From positions 1 through 64,000 of the forward strand of contig RSEH01000124.1 of the NCBI GenBank assembly GCA_006503475.1: a DNA stretch of 64,000 bases. Reading direction: 5' to 3'. The DNA is from Stentor roeselii. Its lineage: Eukaryota; Ciliophora; Heterotrichea; Heterotrichida; Stentoridae. Of this stretch, positions 57,300 through 64,000 are shown one piece after another. The position numbers were made by a program, and so were the translations under genes. Every line of letters starts with the position of its first letter. Within the stretch, counting starts at the first letter, position 1. The notes below the pieces were generated by a model that made no database searches, was not told the DNA's origin, and worked only from the letters and a program-made list of their open reading frames with translations.

Positions 57300-57770
57300 C
57301 TTGGACTCTAAATTAAATTAAATATCGAAAAGTTGAAATCATTGGCCGTACATCCAATAATGGCTTATCAAGGAGACCATCTAAAACCCAAGGCCTGTTA
57401 AAACGTTCACCAGTAGGTCGATAAATAATCTGTAAGTCTTCCAAACGATTAATCATCCCTTCCAGATAATTAGAATAAATTCCAGGGTGTATCCGACACG
57501 ACCCATTGCCGTATTAAAGTGATCACTTTAATTAACCTGCCCATCTCCAAATAAGTTGAAACAGTTTTCCCTTCCCCAGCTGTTTCAATCCATCTAAACT
57601 CTCTCCTTCTATAAATTCCAACCTTCCCAAACAATCCCTTCATCCCCTTCACTCTAAAACCCATTCCATTCTTCAATCAGCTTTCCCAAACCCATTTTCC
57701 CATCAAGATTCCGATCGATCCCCAATAAAGACTTCTTGTCACCAGAAGGAAAATTAAACAAGTAAATCAA
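57300..57770 (-). pseudogene. Coding-like fragments of an unknown gene
   Basis: On the minus strand three protein-like pieces follow one another in different frames: NFPSGDKKSLLGIDRNLDGK, then VGIYRRREFRWIETAGEGKT, then YSNYLEGMINRLEDLQIIYR and PWVLDGLLDKPLLDVRPM, ending FRYLI and TAA near 57317. No 15-16 nt intron joins them. They could be a decayed gene, or a gene with unusual splicing. A 20-nt perfect palindrome (57513-57532) sits where the second piece ends and the third begins. No family is recognised. Confidence 0.3.
57513..57532. promoter_or_regulatory. Perfect 20-nt palindrome upstream of the leishmanolysin-like gene
   Basis: attaaagtgatcactttaat reads the same on both strands, with no mismatch. 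It lies 240-310 nt before the possible starts of the plus-strand gene, so it could be a dimeric factor site. It could equally be a scar within a broken minus-strand gene. Confidence 0.4.
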
Positions 57771-60700
57771 ATGACTCCCATTTCTTCATTTCAATTTGAA
57801 ATCCAGGCTTTCCTTATAAAAAATATGTGGAGTATATTTAGTTTACTCGTCCTTTCGACCCATCTTGCCTTGGGATGGGTTTCCGGAGGTGACAAAACCG
57901 ATTCAGCCTACCTGGCCTTGAACAGACTGACAGTTTCAAGAGAAACTGACGCGAGACCTCTGAGAATTCAGTTTGACTTGGACCCAGCAGCGACTCAGGC
58001 GAGTGACTCAGTCTCACTATCGGACTACCCTGATATCACAAATATGATTGAAAGTGTCCAGACTTACTTTTTGAATACATTATGTTTAAAGCGAGTCATC
58101 GGAAATATCGAAATCACTGAAGCCACTTGCATTGGAAATGGAGTCACTGTCAATCCAAGAGTCTACTCTGGAGCTGATGTTGTCATCATTGTCAGAGGGA
58201 CTAATTCGGCTTCGAATAATAATGGGTTTAGTCAAGTCGCCTTTTTGGAAGCAGGATCTAAGAATCAGCCACTTGTGGGAGTTATCTCGATTAATAAAGC
58301 ACTTTTTGATAGTGAACCGGATTTTATGAGGAAGTGGATGTTTTTGGCGCATTTGACTATTCATGTCTTGGGATTTTCTGAAAAACTTTACCCTCAATGG
58401 GTTGTGAATTTTAATTCGGATGTGAAGTTGGGAGAGATTAATATTTGGCAAGAAATTACGATTAGAGGAATCAAGAAGAAAGCGATTATCACGACTAATG
58501 CCTTGAATGCTGCCAAGGCGGCATTTAATCATCCGGGAATGCTGGGAGTGGAACTTGAAGAAGACTTGATTTCTGGATATAGAAGTGAACATTGGGATGC
58601 GAGATTATTGTTTAATGATGTGTCTTGTGTTAGGTCTCATTCTGAAATGATCATTTCTACTGTTACTATCGGTTTACTTGTTGATAGTGGATGGTATTTA
58701 GACTGTAAGAATTGCAAAGGAACACCACCGATTTTTGGGAAAGAATATGGGTGTTCATTCGTCGAGCAACCTTGCATAAACTCAGCAAAATCAAACAACC
58801 ACGCAAACCTATGGTGCACATCATCAGAGACCGGTATCTGCGACGCATTTAGCCTAAACAAAGCGAGTTGCAGTCCAATAAATCCAGTGAACCACCCATA
58901 CCAATTAATCCCCTTAAAAGCAGAGGAGTATTTCGGCAACCCCTTCACAGGTGGTAGCGACCGTTTCACTGACTTCTGCCCTTACCCGATGCCTTTAAAC
59001 AACGGAAACTGTCGACGAGCGAATTCAAGTCCAGGTTTCGGAGAGACTTACGGGATGAACAGCAGATGCTTCGAGCACACCTTGGAACTCGGAGTTTCCG
59101 GGAAGTACTTAAGCAGCGTCGCCAGTTGTTTTGATGTAAAATGCAACAGTGACGGAACCACTGAAGTCAACATAGGCGGTCAAAAGGTGACCTGCCCTGC
59201 TGCTGGAGGAGTAATCACTGTACCTTTAGCGATTTCTAATAGTGGATGGCTTCGATGTCCTTCAAGTTCTGTCATTTGTGGAAATTTACCTTGTTTAAAT
59301 GCTTGCAATGGAAAAGGATGCTGTAATAATGGAGTTTGTAACTGCTTTGATGGGTGGAGAGGAGTGGATTGTAATGAAAAGTGCCCTGATAAGTGCCTGG
59401 TTTGTCCTTTAGGAGATTGTGTTGAATGTGCGGCAGGATATTATCTTGATCCGGATACTAAGAACTGTCTTAAGTGTAAATTTTGCTGCCTTACTTGTAA
59501 TAATGCGGATTCTTGTTTAACTAGTAGGCCTGATTGCAATGGTATCAGCCCGATTTGTGCTTCTAATTGTCATGATTGCCTTACTCCTGGCACTTGTGGT
59601 AGTCCTGATCCGGGATTTTGTATTGATAAAATCACTTCTGTTATAAAAACTTGCTGTGATGGATGCCAAACTTGTGCTGCAGATGATTGTTGTAATTGTC
59701 TTGAATGCCTTCCTGGATATATGAAGACTTCAATAAATACTTGCACTAAAAGTTGTGTTGTTAATTGTTTGACTTGTCAATCTACGACTTCGTGCTTTGA
59801 TTGTAAAGCTGGATTCAATCTCACACCTGATGGAAGATGCCTTAGATGTCCAGATGGATGTGTTGATTGCGTGAATAAGTGTGATTCTGATTGTACGGTT
59901 TCAGGTTATGACTGTTCGATTCAAAGTGAATGCGATGATTATTGTTATGGATGCGCAAAAGTAGAGTGTACGGCTTGCAAAAGTGGATTCAGAATGACTT
60001 CAGACAAAAAGTGCCAAAGGATCTGTCCTCTTAATTGTGCTGCTTGTGACAAGAACAACAATTTAATATGCTTAAAGTGTAGCAGTGGTTTCTTTTTGAA
60101 CAACATCAACTCTCCACCAACTTGTGACCCATGCGAGACTTCATGTCTAACATGCACTTATGTCTCTGAAACAACAACAAACTGTCTCACTTGCCGAAGT
60201 GGATTCTTTTTAAGGCAGCAGATCATAGGTGGAGTTTCAGAGAATGACTGTGTTGATTGTGAAACTGGATGCTACTCTTGTGTAGATGAAAACTCTTGTA
60301 ATGGGTGTGTGGCGCGTTTCTATCTCAAAAATTTGCATTGTCATAGGTGTGAGTATGGATGCAAAATATGCACTGATGAATTTGCATGTTCTCAAGCTGA
60401 TCCTGGATTTTTTGTTAAGAATGATGGACATGTTGCCAGATGTCATAAAAGCTGCGCCACTTGCGATGCTGACTTGATATGTAATACTTGCATGGCAGGT
60501 TTCTTTTTCTATGAATGTTCAAGTGAAAACTGTCTTTGCCGTGACTGTGAAGATAACTGTGCCTATTGTTCGTCACCAACTGAATGTATTGTTTGTAGAT
60601 CTGGGTACTTCTTAAATGAAGTTAATCGCTGCATCGTCTGCGACTATTTTTGTAGTTCCTGTGAAATGGCTGGAAAGTGCTTATCATGCAGATGGGGATA

Positions 60701-63671
60701 TTATTTAAAATCTGATAAAACTTGTGGAAAGTGTGATGTTGGTTGCCAATACTGTGTTGATTTTGAGCATTGCAAACTTTGTCTTGGAGGTTATTATCCA
60801 GACGAATACTTCTGCAACCCATGCCCTAACAAATGTGCCTTTTGCTGGTCTCCAAGCCAATGCTATTCCTGCTTGATTGGCTGGTGGTTAAATAAAGATA
60901 CATCAGTCCCAACATGTGAAGCATGCCCAACAACTTGCGTCAGATGCAATAGTCCAACAGACTGTGTTCTTTGCAAGAGGACTTACTTCATTAGCTCAGG
61001 AATTTGCGCAAAATGTGGACAAAATTGCGCTTTTTGTACATCAGAGCTGATCTGTACTATTTGTGAAAGTGGTTTCTTCCTCGATATTGATAGTACTTGT
61101 AAGCCTTGCCAAGGTGGTTGTTTAGACTGTTGTGATGCATCTACATGCATGAAGGCCAAGAATGGCTGGTGGCTCCAATACTTTCCAAGTATTTACACTG
61201 ACCCAACAAGAGATGCAGCAATCGGTTCAGGAGTAAATTCAAATATGCTCGGTAAATACTTCGCTTCCCCTTGCGGGTATAAGTGCATCAGTTGCATGAA
61301 CCTTACAGACTGTGGATCATGTTCAAGAGGCGCTTATTTAGTTGATGATAAAGAATGCAAAGATTGTGAATTTCCTTGCTCACAGTGCAGATCAAAGACT
61401 GAATGTATTTTATGTACCTCGAAGTATTACTTGAAAGACACTTCTTGCTTACCGTGCTCTGAAAATTGCAATGCATGTACTGAAACTGAATGCACTGCTC
61501 CTAAAGCTGGATATTATGTCGACCCCAATAATAAGTTTAAGGTCTTGGTATGTGGGCCTCCTTGTTCAGCATGTGTGGGAATTGGAGAGAATGATTGTAT
61601 TACTTGTGCTGGAAGCAATGGAAGAGTTTTGGAGACTGAAGTTCGGGTCTCTGCAACTGTATTTAGTTATAAATGTGCACCTTGTGACACTGGATGCAGG
61701 ACTTGCAATCCTAGGAGTTTATGCATTACAGCCATGTCTTCTTATTACATTGCCCCATTAGCCCCAACAGCTCCAACTACACCCCCACCAGTAGCCCCAC
61801 CTGCTGCTCCAACAGGGACATCATCAGGAACATCACCATCAGCCCCATCAGGCTCGGGAACCACTGCCCCTACAGCCAACTCGGTCCTGAAGTGCCCAGC
61901 GACTTGCACTAATTGTGTGTTAAAAGACTCTGTCGTTACTTGCACATCATGCATCACTAGATATGGAATCCAAGGAAATGAGTGTCTTGCATGTCAAGAT
62001 CCTAATTGTCTCAGCTGCTCTCCCACAAATGTTTGCACAGTATGTGCTGCAACATTTTATGTTAACAATACAGCAGGGTGCTCGAAATGTGCTCCTCCTT
62101 GTTATACCTGCAAAAGTGATGTATTATGTATGACATGCATAAATACTTTTTATCTTCCTGACCCTAAAGTTCCTTCAGTTTGTAGCAACTGCATTACAAA
62201 CTGTGTTAGATGCACAGCAGGTAATAATTGCATTCAATGTGCATCCAAAATGTACTTCGACTCAACTTTAATAGCCTGTCAACCCTGTCCAGCAAATTGC
62301 ACAGCCTGCAAAGAAACAGTATCAAAAGATGCAAACGATAACATCATTAAAACAGTCGAATGCACGGCTTGTGCATCACGATGTGCATTAGATGGATTAT
62401 TATGCAAACCATGTACCAGTCCTTTTTGTACCTCTTGTAAGCCGATAGGAGTGTGTGCAGTGTGTCAAGGTGGTTACTACCTGGATGATTCAACTAAAGA
62501 TTGTTTTAAATGCATAGCTCCATGTGGAAATTGCCTTTCGAGCACTTATTGTCTGAGTTGTGCTGGAGCTTTCTTCTTGGATGCTAATACCCCGGGAAGC
62601 TGCAAGGCTTGTTTAACAAACTGCTATCGATGCACATCAACTATGGACTGCAGTTCTATTAGAGGAGGTTATTATCTATCAGCAGGAGGATCTTCGTTGG
62701 CAGCAATTATAATTTGCCCTGCAGCCTGCACAGCTTGTAAAGAAATCATCATTGACAACTTAGTTTACGTCAATTGTACAACTTGCCGATCACCTTACAT
62801 TCAAACTGCTACTTCAGTCCCTGGTATCTTCAAATGTTGCATGAACGGATGTTCGACATGTGAAAATAAAATTACTTGTGATTCATGTTTAACAGGCTGG
62901 TCTCCTAACAGTGCTAAAGTCTGCTTCAAGTGTTCAAACTTTTGTGATACTTGTTTGTCATCTATTCGATGCTCGAAATGCTCAACTGGTTACTTACCTG
63001 TCACTGCCAGTGGACAGGTTTATTGTGCACCTGAAAAATGTAAGGATTCTAATTCTACTCAATATTGCTGGACTTGCAAACCTGGATTTTTCTGGAAAGA
63101 TGGAGGTATTTGTGATGATTGTCCGGAAGGTTGTACTTCTTGTAATTTGGATGTTTGTCAAGGTTGTAAATATGGATATTATATTGCAGGAAGGCAGTGC
63201 TGGAAATGCAAAGACGTATGCAAATCATGTGATAATGCAGAAAGATGCGCAGACTGCATCGATGGTCTAATCTTCATTCCTGAAACAGGAGCCTGTGTTG
63301 CACCAGGTACACCTCCTCCATCATCAGGCTGTCCTGACGGAAACTACAAAGATGCTCAAGGTTGCCAAGCATGTCCAACCGGATGTTCAAAATGTTCAAG
63401 TTACTGGAAATGTTTAGAAAGTCTTTCAGGTTTCTGGCTCTACGAAAACGGATGGGATACTTACGCCTGTCCTCAAAACTGTTTAATTTGCAACCCATCA
63501 ACTACAGTTCCCCACAACCTATGCTGGAACTGTAAGAAAGACTATTTCAGAGAAGGCACCAGTTGCATCGACTGCCCAGTTGAATGCTCAGAGTGCAATA
63601 ACGACGTTTGTGCAGCATGTAAGCCAGGATTTGACTTTGAAGGAACAAAATGCAAAGCGATTCCATCTTAG
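57771..63671 (+). CDS. Secreted leishmanolysin-like pseudo-peptidase with long Cys-rich repeat tail
   Basis: 1966 residues from the first ATG; the Met at 57825 (MWSIFSLLVLSTHLALG) gives a better signal peptide and is the likelier start (1948 residues). The M8/leishmanolysin domain spans roughly the first 320 residues: the zinc motif reads AHLTIHVLGF instead of HExxH (Glu replaced by Leu at 58353-58355), with the third His in EHWDAR and GVELEED and DSGWYLDC conserved. An EGF-like segment (GKGCCNNGVCNCFDGW) follows, then over 1300 residues of furin-like/GCC-type repeats (CxxC...C..C..GYYL). A Pro/Ala/Ser/Thr-rich linker interrupts them at 61746-61880. There is no C-terminal membrane helix. It probably serves as a secreted or surface scaffold, not a protease. 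Ends TAG. Confidence 0.85.
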   Translation: MTPISSFQFEIQAFLIKNMWSIFSLLVLSTHLALGWVSGGDKTDSAYLALNRLTVSRETDARPLRIQFDLDPAATQASDSVSLSDYPDITNMIESVQTYFLNTLCLKRVIGNIEITEATCIGNGVTVNPRVYSGADVVIIVRGTNSASNNNGFSQVAFLEAGSKNQPLVGVISINKALFDSEPDFMRKWMFLAHLTIHVLGFSEKLYPQWVVNFNSDVKLGEINIWQEITIRGIKKKAIITTNALNAAKAAFNHPGMLGVELEEDLISGYRSEHWDARLLFNDVSCVRSHSEMIISTVTIGLLVDSGWYLDCKNCKGTPPIFGKEYGCSFVEQPCINSAKSNNHANLWCTSSETGICDAFSLNKASCSPINPVNHPYQLIPLKAEEYFGNPFTGGSDRFTDFCPYPMPLNNGNCRRANSSPGFGETYGMNSRCFEHTLELGVSGKYLSSVASCFDVKCNSDGTTEVNIGGQKVTCPAAGGVITVPLAISNSGWLRCPSSSVICGNLPCLNACNGKGCCNNGVCNCFDGWRGVDCNEKCPDKCLVCPLGDCVECAAGYYLDPDTKNCLKCKFCCLTCNNADSCLTSRPDCNGISPICASNCHDCLTPGTCGSPDPGFCIDKITSVIKTCCDGCQTCAADDCCNCLECLPGYMKTSINTCTKSCVVNCLTCQSTTSCFDCKAGFNLTPDGRCLRCPDGCVDCVNKCDSDCTVSGYDCSIQSECDDYCYGCAKVECTACKSGFRMTSDKKCQRICPLNCAACDKNNNLICLKCSSGFFLNNINSPPTCDPCETSCLTCTYVSETTTNCLTCRSGFFLRQQIIGGVSENDCVDCETGCYSCVDENSCNGCVARFYLKNLHCHRCEYGCKICTDEFACSQADPGFFVKNDGHVARCHKSCATCDADLICNTCMAGFFFYECSSENCLCRDCEDNCAYCSSPTECIVCRSGYFLNEVNRCIVCDYFCSSCEMAGKCLSCRWGYYLKSDKTCGKCDVGCQYCVDFEHCKLCLGGYYPDEYFCNPCPNKCAFCWSPSQCYSCLIGWWLNKDTSVPTCEACPTTCVRCNSPTDCVLCKRTYFISSGICAKCGQNCAFCTSELICTICESGFFLDIDSTCKPCQGGCLDCCDASTCMKAKNGWWLQYFPSIYTDPTRDAAIGSGVNSNMLGKYFASPCGYKCISCMNLTDCGSCSRGAYLVDDKECKDCEFPCSQCRSKTECILCTSKYYLKDTSCLPCSENCNACTETECTAPKAGYYVDPNNKFKVLVCGPPCSACVGIGENDCITCAGSNGRVLETEVRVSATVFSYKCAPCDTGCRTCNPRSLCITAMSSYYIAPLAPTAPTTPPPVAPPAAPTGTSSGTSPSAPSGSGTTAPTANSVLKCPATCTNCVLKDSVVTCTSCITRYGIQGNECLACQDPNCLSCSPTNVCTVCAATFYVNNTAGCSKCAPPCYTCKSDVLCMTCINTFYLPDPKVPSVCSNCITNCVRCTAGNNCIQCASKMYFDSTLIACQPCPANCTACKETVSKDANDNIIKTVECTACASRCALDGLLCKPCTSPFCTSCKPIGVCAVCQGGYYLDDSTKDCFKCIAPCGNCLSSTYCLSCAGAFFLDANTPGSCKACLTNCYRCTSTMDCSSIRGGYYLSAGGSSLAAIIICPAACTACKEIIIDNLVYVNCTTCRSPYIQTATSVPGIFKCCMNGCSTCENKITCDSCLTGWSPNSAKVCFKCSNFCDTCLSSIRCSKCSTGYLPVTASGQVYCAPEKCKDSNSTQYCWTCKPGFFWKDGGICDDCPEGCTSCNLDVCQGCKYGYYIAGRQCWKCKDVCKSCDNAERCADCIDGLIFIPETGACVAPGTPPPSSGCPDGNYKDAQGCQACPTGCSKCSSYWKCLESLSGFWLYENGWDTYACPQNCLICNPSTTVPHNLCWNCKKDYFREGTSCIDCPVECSECNNDVCAACKPGFDFEGTKCKAIPS

Positions 63672-63721
63672 GAGTAATAGTTAGATATTCTTAAAATTAT
63701 TCAATAAATCCGTATTAAGGT

Positions 63722-64000
63722 TTAATGTTGATATTTACTAACCAAAGAATCAATTGACTTTTCCAAGAAAAATAAACTGTGAGACCCTCTTGCTATAGGC
63801 GAACTATTCACGTAAAGCATGGCTGTAGCTTTAGCAAGGTTCTGGTCAATCGCGAGGACATCAGTGAAAATATCAACATATTGACCCTTTGACGCTGCTG
63901 CGTAAAATGAAACTGAAAGTTCAGTGGATATTGCAATTCGCTGTTGAGGGTCTAAAGTCCAGGTATGTATCGTTGTCAGACAATCAATCAAAGTACTGTA
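63722..64000 (-). CDS. Partial gene running off the right edge
   Basis: About 92 codons open to the window edge, ending in TAA at 63722. The visible C-terminus contains LTTIHTWTLDPQQRIAISTE, FYAAASKGQYVDIFTDV and LFFLEKSIDSLVSKYQH; it is helical, without Cys or membrane segments. I do not recognise the family. It converges on the leishmanolysin-like gene, 50 nt between stops. The frame has ordinary composition and no in-frame stop, so it is likely real. Confidence 0.6.
   Translation of the reverse strand, partial: YSTLIDCLTTIHTWTLDPQQRIAISTELSVSFYAAASKGQYVDIFTDVLAIDQNLAKATAMLYVNSSPIARGSHSLFFLEKSIDSLVSKYQH

Noticed and set aside
1-64000. Blepharisma-type code (TGA as Trp) or Euplotes-type code (TGA as Cys)
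   Set aside because: About 20 long frames never use an internal TGA while TGG and TGC/TGT are common, so TGA is not a regular sense codon here. TAA and TAG clearly end genes, which rules out the Tetrahymena/Paramecium code.

Overview
The window looks like macronuclear DNA of a heterotrich ciliate, most like Stentor. The genes are intron-poor and read through with the standard genetic code; of 27 terminators I could read, 18 are TAA, 8 TAG and 1 TGA. Five introns can be placed by reading frame and homology, and every one is exactly 15 nt with GT...AG ends and an A at position 10. Introns of 15-16 nt are established for Stentor and a few other heterotrichs. The DNA is AT-rich and the proteins are typically ciliate: giant cysteine-rich surface proteins, WD40 fusions, hybrid histidine kinases and coiled-coil proteins. 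No tRNA, rRNA, transposon, virus-like element or CRISPR array was seen.

Layout. 1-7.6 kb: two broken host genes (a VIT/VWA-type protein and what looks like the DUF6606 part of a giant DUF3638-type protein) flank an intact DDX11/CHL1-type helicase. 7.6-20.8 kb: two WD40 fusions, one carrying 35 WD repeats, a six-helix TRP-like channel and a coiled coil, the other five nearly identical WD repeats and a pseudokinase. They are separated and followed by the longest gene-free AT-rich stretches. 20.8-30.8 kb: a 3070-residue polycystin-1-like receptor and a small unknown gene. 31.9-57 kb: a dense housekeeping and signalling block with an SRPK-like kinase, bZIP factor, cytosolic leucyl-tRNA synthetase, VPS18, a lipidation-type MGCS protein, a TMEM185-like membrane protein, an alpha/beta hydrolase, a Myb factor, a Yip1 protein, an EF-hand protein, PXMP4, an EF-hand/basic protein, a hybrid histidine kinase, a coiled-coil protein, a TBC/EF-hand protein, two short unknown genes and HSDL2. 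57.8-63.7 kb: a secreted leishmanolysin-like protein that has lost the catalytic Glu and carries a long cysteine-rich tail. A partial gene runs off the right edge.

How the genes relate. There is no operon logic, but the middle block is extremely compact: neighbouring coding regions lie 4-90 nt apart in every orientation, so promoters, UTRs and terminators must be tiny or overlap. Themes that recur are calcium and membrane sensing (TRP-like channel, polycystin-1-like GPS protein, three EF-hand genes), membrane traffic (VPS18, Yip1, TBC) and catalytically dead enzyme folds (pseudokinase, pseudo-leishmanolysin, probable pseudo-TBC).

The most novel candidate is the fusion of 35 WD repeats (five seven-bladed propellers by count) to a TRP-like pore. 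A second genome-level observation is that DNA-strand composition flips between A/C-rich and G/T-rich in blocks of a few hundred bases, across and within genes on both strands.
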